Source of the DNA: Terrisporobacter sp.
GTDB taxonomy: Bacteria > Bacillota_A > Clostridia > Peptostreptococcales > Peptostreptococcaceae
DNA length: 36,176 bases
NCBI GenBank assembly: GCA_029851945.1
Contig: JARKUZ010000035.1
Location: 1-36,176, forward strand
Reading direction: 5' to 3'
How positions within the stretch are numbered: position 1 is the first letter of the stretch; the number at the start of each line of letters is the position of its first letter. A program made the position numbers and the translations under genes. Shown one piece after another: positions 8,818 through 17,545 of this stretch. A model generated the notes under the pieces. It was not told the DNA's origin and did not search any database. It saw nothing but the letters and a program-made list of their open reading frames with translations.

Positions 8818-8901
8818 TTGGATCAACAAACTTGTCGTTGGCGACATGAAATGTTTCGTCGACGCAATTACTCAGGCGAAACGAATTTTAAGGAGCAATC
8901 T
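8818..8901 (+). promoter_or_regulatory. GC-richer structured 5' leader of priA (two hairpins)
   Basis: Between the coaBC terminator and the priA ribosome binding site lies a block of about 70 bases clearly richer in G+C than its surroundings, with seven CpG dinucleotides. It can form TGTCG-TTGG-CGACA (8833-8846) and an 8-bp stem GTTTCGTC / GGCGAAAC (8853-8860 with 8875-8882, one G-U pair) with a 14-base loop. The priA ribosome binding site AAGGAG follows at 8890-8895. It matches no riboswitch class I can recognise. It could be a regulatory RNA element, a protein-binding site or an inserted fragment. Confidence 0.5.
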
Positions 8902-11442
8902 ATGTATATGGAAAAATACGCAAAAGTTATAGTTAAAAACAACAGCATATATACAGACAACTTATTTACTTATAAAATACCAGAATTTCTTTTAGGTGAT
9001 ATTGAAGTTGGACATAGGGTATTAGTACCTTTTGGCAAGGGGAACAAGCCTATAGAAGCCTATGTATTTCTAATTACAGATGTAGTTGAAAATAATATAG
9101 ATATTAAAGAATTATTTGATATACTAGATGAATATCCAATTTTTAAAGTTGAAGACATTAAACTTATACAATGGATGAAAAATAGATATTTGTGTACTTA
9201 TATGGACTGTATTAGTTTACTTCATCCAAAGGGATATAAAGTAGATAGTTTTAAAGAAATAAGTTTACATGATAACTTAGGAGAATTAGATGCTGAGAGT
9301 TTTTACGAAAAAATAGATAGCTTAAGTAAAAATAGAAAGTTTATTATTAATACAATAATAGAAAATAAAAATAAAATTAAAGTAGATAAACTAATAAAAG
9401 AAAAGGCTATAGATGAAGGAATGAATCCTAAGGATTTGAAACTATCTTCATCTATTAATAATCTTTTGTTAAAAATGAAAGAAGAGAAGTTAGTAGAGAT
9501 AGTTTGGAATTATAAAAGTCAAAAAAATGAGAAAAAAATTTGTTATGTATCTTTAAACATGGATAAAAATATTATAGAAGATTACATAGAATCTAATAAG
9601 ATTAGGCTTGGGCAAAAGCAAAGAGAAATTATAGACTTTTTAAAACATAATGATGAGGTAGAAATTAATGATTTAATTAAATTGTTAAATGCTTCAAAAT
9701 CTAGTATAAGTTCTTTGCACAATAAGAACTTAATTATGCTTCAGTTTAAAGATTATTATAGAAATCCAACTGATTTCTATGATGAAAGAAGAAAAGAAAT
9801 TATATTAAATGAAGAACAAAAAAATGCAGTAGACAAAATTACAGCTGAAATGTTTGATGAAGATAAAAAACCTTATATGATTCATGGTGTAACAGGTAGT
9901 GGAAAAACAGAAGTTTATATGGAAATAATTGATTATGCACTAAAACAAGGTTTGGATAGTATATTTTTAGTTCCAGAAATTTCTCTTACTCCTCAAACTA
10001 TTTCTAGATTAAAAAACAGGTTTGGCGATATTGTGGGAGTATTTCATAGTAAGCTTTCGGAGGGCGAAAAACATGATGTATTTAAAGCTATCAAAAAAGG
10101 TAAAATTAGAATATTAATTGGAGCTAGATCTGCATTATTTGCGCCTTTTAATAGTTTAGGTGTAGTTATAATAGACGAATTCCATGAAAGTGCATATAAA
10201 TCGGAAAAAAATCCAAAGTTTAGTGCTATAGAAGTTGGAAAATATATGGTGTTAAAACAAGATATAACATTAGTGTTAGGCTCTGCAACACCATCAGTAG
10301 AAGAATATTACAGAGCTAAGAATAATGAATATGAGCTAATCACTATTAAAGAAAGAGCTAATAAAAAGCCTCTTCCAGCGATAGAAGTAGTTGATATGAA
10401 AAAAGAGTTAACTTTAGGTAATAAAAGTATTTTTTCTTATAAACTTCAAGAAGAAATTGAAACTGAACTAAGTAACAATAATCAAGTAATATTGTTTTTA
10501 AATAGAAGAGGATACGGAAACTTTGTATCTTGTAGAAAATGTGGATTTGTTTTTTCTTGTAAAAATTGTGATATTTCTTTGACGTACCATAAAAATAATA
10601 ATAGTGGTAGATGTCACTACTGTGGATATGAAGAAAATGTACCTAAAACTTGTCCAGAATGTGGTAGTGATTATGTTAAACCTTTTGGTATAGGAACTGA
10701 AAAGGTAGAAGAAGAAATAAAAAAATTATTTAAAAATGCAAAAGTTCTTAGAATGGACAAAGATACAACTTCTAAAAAAGGAGAACTTGATAAAATTTTA
10801 AATAAATTTAAAAATAAAGAAGCAAATATCTTAATAGGAACTCAAATGTTAAGTAAGGGATTGGACTTTGAGGATGTAACACTAGTTGGAATACTATCTG
10901 CTGATATGATGTTAAATTTCCCTGACTTTAAAAGTTTTGAACATACATTTCAGTTAATTACTCAAGTATCAGGTAGAGCTGGAAGAAGCGACAAAGAAGG
11001 TAAAGTTGTGCTTCAAACTTATGATACAGATCACTACGTAATACGAAGAGCCCTAAATTATGACTTTGAAGGATTTTACGAAGATGAAATAAAAATTAGA
11101 AAAATATTTTCTTATGCGCCTTTTAATAATATGATAAGTGTAGTTGTAAGTGGACGTAATCAAAAACTTGTTGAGAAGAATATAAAAAGTATGTACAATT
11201 CTCTTATCTATTTATTAAAAAATAGAGGAGTAGAGGATTTTGACTTTATATTAGGTCCAAATCCTTGTGCTATTTCCAAAATCAATCAAAATTATAGATA
11301 TCAATTATTATTTAAAGATGATAATATTGAAATTAATTTATTAAAAGGTATAATAAAATATATATGTATAACGAAGAAAGAAGTTGTATTTGATAAGGAT
11401 GTTAATATATCTATAGATGTTAATCCAAACAATATTCTTTAA
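8902..11442 (+). CDS. priA: Primosomal protein N' (replication restart helicase PriA)
   Basis: A 3'-5' superfamily 2 helicase that recognises stalled forks and reloads the replicative helicase. I start it at the ATG at 8902 behind AAGGAG. An in-frame TTG at 8818 would add 28 residues but has no ribosome binding site and runs through the structured leader. The 846 residues contain the N-terminal 3' DNA-binding region (YAKVIVKNNSIYTDNLFTYKIP), Walker A GVTGSGKTE (about 328-336), Walker B at 425-428, and the zinc-binding region with eight cysteines (C544, C547, C553, C556, C571, C574, C584, C587). Motifs V-VI (IGTQMLSKGLDFEDVTLVGIL and QVSGRAGRS) are present. The Walker B box reads DEFH where PriA normally has DEEH. 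It is preceded by a terminator, so it probably has its own promoter, which I could not fix. Confidence 0.96.
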   Translation: MYMEKYAKVIVKNNSIYTDNLFTYKIPEFLLGDIEVGHRVLVPFGKGNKPIEAYVFLITDVVENNIDIKELFDILDEYPIFKVEDIKLIQWMKNRYLCTYMDCISLLHPKGYKVDSFKEISLHDNLGELDAESFYEKIDSLSKNRKFIINTIIENKNKIKVDKLIKEKAIDEGMNPKDLKLSSSINNLLLKMKEEKLVEIVWNYKSQKNEKKICYVSLNMDKNIIEDYIESNKIRLGQKQREIIDFLKHNDEVEINDLIKLLNASKSSISSLHNKNLIMLQFKDYYRNPTDFYDERRKEIILNEEQKNAVDKITAEMFDEDKKPYMIHGVTGSGKTEVYMEIIDYALKQGLDSIFLVPEISLTPQTISRLKNRFGDIVGVFHSKLSEGEKHDVFKAIKKGKIRILIGARSALFAPFNSLGVVIIDEFHESAYKSEKNPKFSAIEVGKYMVLKQDITLVLGSATPSVEEYYRAKNNEYELITIKERANKKPLPAIEVVDMKKELTLGNKSIFSYKLQEEIETELSNNNQVILFLNRRGYGNFVSCRKCGFVFSCKNCDISLTYHKNNNSGRCHYCGYEENVPKTCPECGSDYVKPFGIGTEKVEEEIKKLFKNAKVLRMDKDTTSKKGELDKILNKFKNKEANILIGTQMLSKGLDFEDVTLVGILSADMMLNFPDFKSFEHTFQLITQVSGRAGRSDKEGKVVLQTYDTDHYVIRRALNYDFEGFYEDEIKIRKIFSYAPFNNMISVVVSGRNQKLVEKNIKSMYNSLIYLLKNRGVEDFDFILGPNPCAISKINQNYRYQLLFKDDNIEINLLKGIIKYICITKKEVVFDKDVNISIDVNPNNIL

Positions 11443-11460
11443 TTATAGGAGGAAGAAATA

Positions 11461-11901
11461 ATGGCAATTAGACAAATAGCTCAAATCGGAGAGCCAGTGC
11501 TTAGAAAAAAATCAAAGGTTGTAGAAAAATTTGATCAAAAATTAATAGATTTATTAGAAGATATGGCAGATACTATGTATGAAGCTGATGGTGTTGGTCT
11601 TGCAGCACCTCAAGTTAGCATATTGAAAAGAGTTGTAGTAATAGATGTTGGAGATGGTTTATTAGAACTTGTGAATCCAGAAATAATAGCAACAAGTGGT
11701 GAGCAAATAGATGCAGAAGGTTGTTTAAGTGTTGCAGGAGAAAATGGTGACGTTAAAAGACCATATGTGGTAAGGGTAAGAGCTCAAGATAGACATGGAA
11801 ATACTTTTGAAATAGAAGGTGAAGAACTATTAGCTAGAGCTTTCTGTCATGAAATAGATCACTTAGATGGAATATTATTTGTAGACAAAATAGAAAAATA
11901 A
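11461..11901 (+). CDS. def: Peptide deformylase
   Basis: Removes the formyl group from the N-terminal methionine of new proteins; a metal-dependent cytosolic hydrolase. All three motifs are present: GVGLAAPQ (44-51), EGCLS (86-90, metal ligand C88) and HEIDH (130-134, metal ligands H130 and H134, catalytic E131). At 146 residues it is of the short clostridial type. The ribosome binding site is AGGAGGAAG. It pairs with fmt next door, which makes the formyl-methionyl-tRNA whose formyl group it later removes. Confidence 0.97.
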   Translation: MAIRQIAQIGEPVLRKKSKVVEKFDQKLIDLLEDMADTMYEADGVGLAAPQVSILKRVVVIDVGDGLLELVNPEIIATSGEQIDAEGCLSVAGENGDVKRPYVVRVRAQDRHGNTFEIEGEELLARAFCHEIDHLDGILFVDKIEK

Positions 11902-11915
11902 TAGGAGTGATATAA

Positions 11916-12845
11916 ATGAAAATAGTATTTATGGGAACACCAGATATAGCAAAAGGATGTCTGGAAAAATTAATAAATGAAAATCGTGAAATAGTTGGAG
12001 TTGTAACTCAAGCTGATAAACCTATTGGTAGAGGTAAAAAAATGGGTATGCCTCCTGTTAAAGAACTTGCTTTAGAACATAATATACCTGTATATCAGCC
12101 AACAAAAGCAAGAGATGAAGAGTTTATAAATACTTTAAAAGAAATAAATCCTGATGTAATAGTAGTTGTTGCATATGGACAAATTTTACCAAAGGCTTTA
12201 TTAGATATACCTAAATACGGATGCATTAATGTACATGTATCTTTATTACCTAAATATAGAGGAGCAGCTCCAATAAACTGGGTAATAATAAATGGAGAAG
12301 AAAAAACAGGTGTTACAACTATGTATATGGATGAAGGTCTAGATACTGGTGACATAATACTTCAAAATGAATTCCCTCTAGACGATGAAATAACAGCTGG
12401 TGAATTACACGATGTAATGACAGTAAAAGGTGGAGAAATTTTAATAGAAACTTTAGATTTAATAGAAAAAGGATGTGCACCAAGAATTAAACAAAATGAT
12501 GAAGAATCTTCTTATGCACCAATGATGAATAAATCTTTAGGAAATTTAGATTTTTCTAAAAGTGCAAAAGAAATACATGATTTAGTAAGAGGGGTTAACC
12601 CTTGGCCAAGTGCTTATACTACTTACGAGGGAAAAACTATGAAGGTTTGGAAAACTAAAGTATTAGATGAAGCTAGTAGCAAAGAACCTGGTACAATAAT
12701 CAAAGTAGATAAAGATGGAATAAGAGTATCTACTAATAATAAAGTTTTATTAATCGAGGAAATACAAATGCCAAATAAAAAAAGAGTGGCAGTATGTGAA
12801 TATATAAAAGGAAATAAAATAGAAGAAGATACTATATTAGGCTAG
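11916..12845 (+). CDS. fmt: Methionyl-tRNA formyltransferase
   Basis: Transfers a formyl group from 10-formyltetrahydrofolate to Met-tRNA(fMet) for initiation. The 309 residues have the catalytic N-terminal domain (MKIVFMGTPDIA; the folate and catalytic segment HVSLLPKYRGAAPINW, with Asn and His of INVHVS; and DEGLDTGDIIL) and the C-terminal OB-like tRNA-binding domain (from about 205, RGVNPWPSAYT). It is 14 bases from def, the usual pairing, and seven bases before the DUF116 gene. Confidence 0.97.
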   Translation: MKIVFMGTPDIAKGCLEKLINENREIVGVVTQADKPIGRGKKMGMPPVKELALEHNIPVYQPTKARDEEFINTLKEINPDVIVVVAYGQILPKALLDIPKYGCINVHVSLLPKYRGAAPINWVIINGEEKTGVTTMYMDEGLDTGDIILQNEFPLDDEITAGELHDVMTVKGGEILIETLDLIEKGCAPRIKQNDEESSYAPMMNKSLGNLDFSKSAKEIHDLVRGVNPWPSAYTTYEGKTMKVWKTKVLDEASSKEPGTIIKVDKDGIRVSTNNKVLLIEEIQMPNKKRVAVCEYIKGNKIEEDTILG

Positions 12846-12852
12846 GTGGGGA

Positions 12853-13587
12853 ATGACTGATATAAAGAAGTATATTACTACAATTAATGTTTTTTTAATT
12901 ATACTTATTAGTGGAGTATTTATAATTAACTTATTTTTATCAAAGTTTATAAATACACTAGGTTTAGTGATAAATATAGTTGTTATAGGAATAATATTAA
13001 TAACTATATTTTCAACAATTACAACTTATTATATAGTAACGGATAAAAATGTTGATAATAAATTAATGAAAATTAACTTTAAGATAGTAAGTATTATATT
13101 TCCTATAGTAAGCAAAATTGCTAAATTTATAGGAATATCGAAAGATGAAATAAGAAAAATATATATAAAAATAAATAATGCTTACATTTATAGTAATAAG
13201 TATAATTTTAAATATGAAGACTTAATAATATTAATACCTCATTGTATTCAAAATCATGATTGCAAGCTTAAAGTAACAAATGATATAGAAAATTGTAAAA
13301 AATGTGGTAGATGTAAAGTAAAAGATTTGCTAGGACTTAAAGAAAAATATAATACTAAAATATTTGTAGCTACAGGAGGAACTCTAGCTAGAAAAATTAT
13401 TATAGACAATAAGCCAAAGGCTGTTATTGCTGTAGCTTGTGAAAGAGATTTGACATCTGGAGTTCGAGATGTTGATAAGATCCCTGTTCTCGGAGTATTC
13501 AACTTAAGACCTAATGGTCCTTGTATAGATACAAATATTAATATTAAAGAAGTAGAGAATGCTATTAATTTCTTTACAGATAAATAA
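12853..13587 (+). CDS. DUF116 family membrane-anchored cysteine-rich protein
   Basis: A 244-residue protein of unknown function, DUF116 family. Two hydrophobic segments (about 10-31 and 37-62) should anchor it in the membrane. The remainder carries a conserved cysteine pattern: PHCIQNHDCKL, then CKKCGRCKV, suggesting metal or iron-sulphur binding, then a compact domain with FVATGGTLARKII, AVACERDLTSGVRD and FNLRPNGPC. The start is ATG after GGTGGGG. It lies between fmt and the YugP-type peptidase, in one transcript with both. No function can be given from the sequence. Confidence 0.85.
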   Translation: MTDIKKYITTINVFLIILISGVFIINLFLSKFINTLGLVINIVVIGIILITIFSTITTYYIVTDKNVDNKLMKINFKIVSIIFPIVSKIAKFIGISKDEIRKIYIKINNAYIYSNKYNFKYEDLIILIPHCIQNHDCKLKVTNDIENCKKCGRCKVKDLLGLKEKYNTKIFVATGGTLARKIIIDNKPKAVIAVACERDLTSGVRDVDKIPVLGVFNLRPNGPCIDTNINIKEVENAINFFTDK

Positions 13588-13601
13588 GGAGAGTGTTTTA
13601 T

Positions 13602-14312
13602 ATGAATCCTGGAATGTATTATGGTGGTTATGGATATGGAATAGATCCTACTATGATATTAATAATACCGGCTATATTATTAACAATATATGCTCAATTC
13701 AAAGTAAGTTCTACAACTAATAGATACTTTAGAGTAAGAAGTGGAAGAGGATATACTGGAGAGCAAACTGCAAGAGAAATATTAGATAGAAATGGATTAT
13801 ATAATGTAAGAATAGAAATGGTTAGAGGAAGATTAAGTGACCATTACGATCCAAGAGCTAATGTGGTTAGATTATCAGAGGATGTGTATAGTGGAAATTC
13901 TATAACCTCTATATCAGTTGCAGCTCATGAATGTGGTCATGCTATACAACATGCTCATGGATATGTACCATTAAATATAAGAAGTAGTCTAGTTCCTGTA
14001 GTTAACTTTGCGTCAAATATGTCTTGGATATTTATTATGTTAGGATTTTTAATGGGAGGAAGTTTCTTAAAAATGGGTATATTATTATTTTCAGCTTCAG
14101 TTTTATTTCAAATAGTGACATTACCTGTAGAATTTAATGCTTCAAGTAGGGCATTAGCTCAAATGACTTCCCTAGGTATAGTAGATGATCGTGAAGTAAG
14201 AGATAGTAGGAGAGTACTTCAGGCGGCTGCATTAACTTATGTTGCAGCAGCAGTAACTGCAATTCTTCAATTACTAAGATTAGTAATGATTGCACAAAAT
14301 CGTGATGATTAA
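13602..14312 (+). CDS. YugP-type neutral zinc metallopeptidase (membrane)
   Basis: Membrane zinc peptidase of the DUF2268/YugP-like family (Zn-peptidase_2). I chose the ATG at 13602 behind AAGGAGAG; a GTG nine bases earlier overlaps that site and is unlikely. The 236 residues start with a Gly/Tyr-rich stretch and a membrane helix (about 16-34). The HECGH zinc motif (H109, E110, H113) follows, then a hydrophobic segment (about 138-172) and LPVEFNAS, whose E176 probably supplies the third zinc ligand. A final hydrophobic stretch lies at about 208-230. The substrate is unknown. It is the last gene before a terminator. Confidence 0.9.
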   Translation: MNPGMYYGGYGYGIDPTMILIIPAILLTIYAQFKVSSTTNRYFRVRSGRGYTGEQTAREILDRNGLYNVRIEMVRGRLSDHYDPRANVVRLSEDVYSGNSITSISVAAHECGHAIQHAHGYVPLNIRSSLVPVVNFASNMSWIFIMLGFLMGGSFLKMGILLFSASVLFQIVTLPVEFNASSRALAQMTSLGIVDDREVRDSRRVLQAAALTYVAAAVTAILQLLRLVMIAQNRDD

Positions 14313-14317
14313 TATTT

Positions 14318-14345
14318 AGGTCCTAGTTTACTAGGGCCTTTTTTA
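14318..14345 (+). terminator. Terminator after the YugP-type gene
   Basis: A 9-bp stem (AGGTCCTAG with CTAGGGCCT, one G-U pair), 4-base loop and a run of seven T. Confidence 0.9.
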
Positions 14346-14400
14346 AAAAGTATATAAAAATCAAAATTTGATTAAATTTTGATAATATAAGGAGATAAAT

Positions 14401-15726
14401 ATGAACGCAAGAGAAATAGCATACAAAGTTCTATTAGATATAGAAAAAAATAAAAACTATTCGAATATGGCAATTAATAAACATTTTAAAGATGTAAAAT
14501 TATCAAATCAAGATAGAGGACTTGCAACAGAAATAATATACGGAGTAATAGAAAATAAACATTATATAGATTATATAATTGATAAGTTATCTAAAATAAA
14601 AACTAATAAGATGGAAATTTACGTAAAAACTCTTCTTAGAATGGGAATCTATCAAATTTTATTTTTAAATAGTATTTCTGATTATGCTGCAGTAAACGAA
14701 ACTGTAAATTTAGCAAAGAAAAAAAATCCTAAAATATCTGGTTTTGTAAATGGAATACTTAGGAATGTAATAAGGCAAAAAGAAACTATAGGAAGTGTTA
14801 ATGTTAAAGACGAAATAGATTATTTAGCTATTAAATATTCTTATGACAAATGGATAATAAGAAACTGGATGATTCACTTTGGTAAAGAATTTACTATGGA
14901 CTTATTAGAAGCTAATGCAGAAAAACCTAGTATATATTTAAGAGTGAATACACTAAAAATAACTAGAGATGAATTAATTGAAAAGTTAGAAGAACAAGGT
15001 GTTAAAGCATTTAAAGTAAGTCAAATAGAAGAAGCTATTAAAGTAGAAAATTTAAAAAATATAGAAAATAACTCATTATATAAAGAAGGGTTGTTTACTA
15101 TTCAAGATATAAGTTCTATGTTAGTTGGTAAAGTTATGAATCCAAAGGAAAATAAACTAGTATTAGACGTATGTAGTGCTCCAGGTGGAAAAACTACTCA
15201 TATAGCAACTTTAATGAAAAATACAGGAAAAGTTATATCTAGAGATATATATGATCACAAACTAAAATTAATAAAGGCAGGTTGTAGGAGACTAGGCCTT
15301 GAAAATGTTGAAGTAGAAGATTTTGATGGAATGAAACTAGATAGAGAAAGCATTGATAAGTTTGACTATGTACTTGCAGATGTTCCATGTTCAGGTCTTG
15401 GAATAATAAGACGAAAACCAGAAATAAAGTATAAAGAAAGAGAAGATTTTAGAGATTTACCTTCTATACAAAAGAAGATTTTAGAGAATGCATCTAAATA
15501 TGTTAAAAATGGTGGAACTTTAATTTATAGTACTTGTACGATTCAAGAAGCAGAAAATATAGATGTTATAAATGAATTTTTACAAAAAAATAAAAACTTT
15601 AAATTAGCTCCGATAAATGAAGTCAATATAGACTTAGAAAATCAAGAAAATGGATATATGAAAATTTATCCTAATATTCATGGAATGGATGGATTCTTTA
15701 TATCAAAATTAATAAGAGTAAGGTAG
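14401..15726 (+). CDS. rsmB: 16S rRNA m5C967 methyltransferase RsmB
   Basis: Methylates C967 (E. coli numbering) of 16S rRNA with S-adenosylmethionine. The 441 residues have an N-terminal NusB-like RNA-binding domain (about 1-150, starting NAREIAYKVLLDIEKN) and a C-terminal Rossmann methyltransferase domain. Motif I is DVCSAPGGKTTH, motif IV ADVPCSGLG and motif VI STCTIQEAEN; the cysteines in the last two are the release and attack residues of m5C enzymes. The ribosome binding site is AAGGAGAT. It opens a new run after a terminator, seven bases before rlmN. Confidence 0.95.
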   Translation: MNAREIAYKVLLDIEKNKNYSNMAINKHFKDVKLSNQDRGLATEIIYGVIENKHYIDYIIDKLSKIKTNKMEIYVKTLLRMGIYQILFLNSISDYAAVNETVNLAKKKNPKISGFVNGILRNVIRQKETIGSVNVKDEIDYLAIKYSYDKWIIRNWMIHFGKEFTMDLLEANAEKPSIYLRVNTLKITRDELIEKLEEQGVKAFKVSQIEEAIKVENLKNIENNSLYKEGLFTIQDISSMLVGKVMNPKENKLVLDVCSAPGGKTTHIATLMKNTGKVISRDIYDHKLKLIKAGCRRLGLENVEVEDFDGMKLDRESIDKFDYVLADVPCSGLGIIRRKPEIKYKEREDFRDLPSIQKKILENASKYVKNGGTLIYSTCTIQEAENIDVINEFLQKNKNFKLAPINEVNIDLENQENGYMKIYPNIHGMDGFFISKLIRVR

Positions 15727-15733
15727 TGATAAT

Positions 15734-16765
15734 ATGTCAGAAAATAAAGTAGCATTGAAGAATTTTACAGAAAATGAATTAAAAGAATTTTTAAAAGATA
15801 TGGGAGAAAAACCTTTCAGAGGCAGTCAAATTTTCTCTTGGATATATAAAGGTGCAAAAACTTTTGATGATATGGTAAATATACCTAAAAGTTTAAGAGA
15901 AAAACTAGATAAGGTTTCTTATATAGGTAATATAAAGCAAGAGCTAGTACTGGAATCGAAAATAGATAAAGCAAAAAAATATTTATTTGAGTTAAATGAC
16001 GGAAATATAATTGAAACAGTTATGATGGATTATGGAGATAGAATAACTGTATGTATATCAAATCAAGTAGGCTGTAGAATGGGATGTAAGTTTTGTGCAT
16101 CTACTTTAGAAGGATTAATTAGAAATCTAGAACCTTGGGAAATTTTAGATCAAATTTTAAAAGTTCAAGAAGATACTAATAAAAGAGTTTCTAACTTAGT
16201 ATTAATGGGAAGTGGAGAACCTTTAGATAACTTTGAGAATACTAAGAAGTTTTTAAAACTAGTTAACGATAAAAATGGATTAAATATAGGATACAGACAT
16301 ATTACTTTATCTACTTGTGGTGTTGTGCCCAAAATGTATGAATTTGCAGATTTGCAGCTACCTATTAATTTAGCTCTTTCGCTACATTCTCCTTTTGATG
16401 AAGAAAGAAAAAAAATAATGCCAGTTGCCAATGCATACAAAATAGATGATATAATAAAAGCATGTAAGTATTATATTCAAAAGACAAATAGAAGGGTTAC
16501 TTTTGAATATTCATTGATTAAAGGAGTCAATGATTCTAAAAAAGAAGCTGATGCAATTGTAAAACTTCTAAAAGGAATGTTATGTCATGTAAATTTAATT
16601 CCTATAAATAAAGTTGAAGAGAGTGAATTTGAAAGACCTGATAAGACATATATTTATAAATTTAGAGATATTTTAGAAAAAAACAATATACCAGCTACAG
16701 TAAGAATATCTATGGGATCTGATATAGGAGGAGCTTGTGGACAGCTTAGAAGACAACACAAGTAA
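15734..16765 (+). CDS. rlmN: Dual-specificity 23S rRNA/tRNA m2A methyltransferase RlmN
   Basis: A radical-SAM enzyme making 2-methyladenosine at 23S A2503 and tRNA A37. The 4Fe-4S cluster cysteines are C114, C118 and C121 (CRMGCKFC). The two mechanistic cysteines also align with the E. coli enzyme: C107 (VCISNQVG) and C335 (GGACGQL), the latter carrying the transient methyl group. Length (343) and the C-terminal MGSDIGGACGQLRRQ are typical. It lies between rsmB and stp, as in B. subtilis. Confidence 0.97.
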   Translation: MSENKVALKNFTENELKEFLKDMGEKPFRGSQIFSWIYKGAKTFDDMVNIPKSLREKLDKVSYIGNIKQELVLESKIDKAKKYLFELNDGNIIETVMMDYGDRITVCISNQVGCRMGCKFCASTLEGLIRNLEPWEILDQILKVQEDTNKRVSNLVLMGSGEPLDNFENTKKFLKLVNDKNGLNIGYRHITLSTCGVVPKMYEFADLQLPINLALSLHSPFDEERKKIMPVANAYKIDDIIKACKYYIQKTNRRVTFEYSLIKGVNDSKKEADAIVKLLKGMLCHVNLIPINKVEESEFERPDKTYIYKFRDILEKNNIPATVRISMGSDIGGACGQLRRQHK

Positions 16766-16783
16766 ATAAGGAGGGTAATTTCT

Positions 16784-17533
16784 ATGATTTATAATTGTGA
16801 CTCTCATGTAGGAAAAGTTAGAAAAAATAACGAAGATTACTGTATGGGGGAAGTTATACAGACTGAGGAAGATTATATAGGGATATTTGCTTTAGCCGAT
16901 GGCATGGGTGGCCATAAAAAAGGAGAGGTAGCAAGTAAAATAGCAGTAGAAAGTATTATAGATTTTTTAAAAGAGAATATTTTACAAGAATGCGGCATAA
17001 AAATGGATTATTTAGATGATGTAATCAAGCAGGGGTATAATTATGCAAATAAAAAAATATATGAAAAATCTTTAGCAGATATTTCTTGTGAAGGTATGGG
17101 AACAACTCTTGTAGTAGCAGTTGTTTATAAGGATGAGGTAATTATAGCAAATGTTGGTGATAGCAGATGTTATTTACTACATAATGATAAATTGAAAAAA
17201 ATTACTAAAGATCATTCTGTAGTTGAGGAATTACTAAGTGCAAGTTTAATAACAGAAGAAGAGGCTAGATGCCATCCTCGCAGAAATCAAATTACACGTG
17301 CTATGGGTGCTGAAGAAATTATTATTGTAGATATTTTTAGAGAAAAAATTGAAAAAAATGATATTTTACTTTTAGCTACAGATGGATTAACAGGATGTGT
17401 AGAAGATAAATCTATAAAAGAAATAATTAAGCAGGATAAAGACATTAAAATATTATGTGATGATTTGATTAATAAAGCTAACGAGAATTCAGGTAGAGAT
17501 AATATATCTGTTATCTTAAGTAAGATAGATTAG
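16784..17533 (+). CDS. stp: PP2C-type Ser/Thr protein phosphatase (PrpC/Stp)
   Basis: Metal-dependent phosphatase that reverses PrkC phosphorylation. The 249 residues carry the PP2C motifs: DSHVGKVRKNNEDY with E17 and D18, ALADGMGGH with D39 and G40, GMGTTLVVAV, NVGDSRCYL, DHSVVEE, LLATDGLTGCV and GRDNISVIL. No membrane segment, so cytosolic. The ribosome binding site is GGAGGG. The prkC start lies 12 bases after the stop, the usual phosphatase-kinase pair. Confidence 0.96.
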   Translation: MIYNCDSHVGKVRKNNEDYCMGEVIQTEEDYIGIFALADGMGGHKKGEVASKIAVESIIDFLKENILQECGIKMDYLDDVIKQGYNYANKKIYEKSLADISCEGMGTTLVVAVVYKDEVIIANVGDSRCYLLHNDKLKKITKDHSVVEELLSASLITEEEARCHPRRNQITRAMGAEEIIIVDIFREKIEKNDILLLATDGLTGCVEDKSIKEIIKQDKDIKILCDDLINKANENSGRDNISVILSKID

Positions 17534-17545
17534 GATGGTGATATT

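Noticed and set aside
8853..8883. Resemblance to the 3' part of a glycine riboswitch (ACTCAGGCGAAAC)
   Set aside because: The remaining conserved parts of that aptamer (such as the GCCGAAGG segment) are absent and the pairing is different.
8818..8901. N-terminal extension of PriA from a TTG
   Set aside because: No ribosome binding site, unlike the downstream ATG with AAGGAG; the extra 28 residues do not resemble PriA and coincide with the hairpins.
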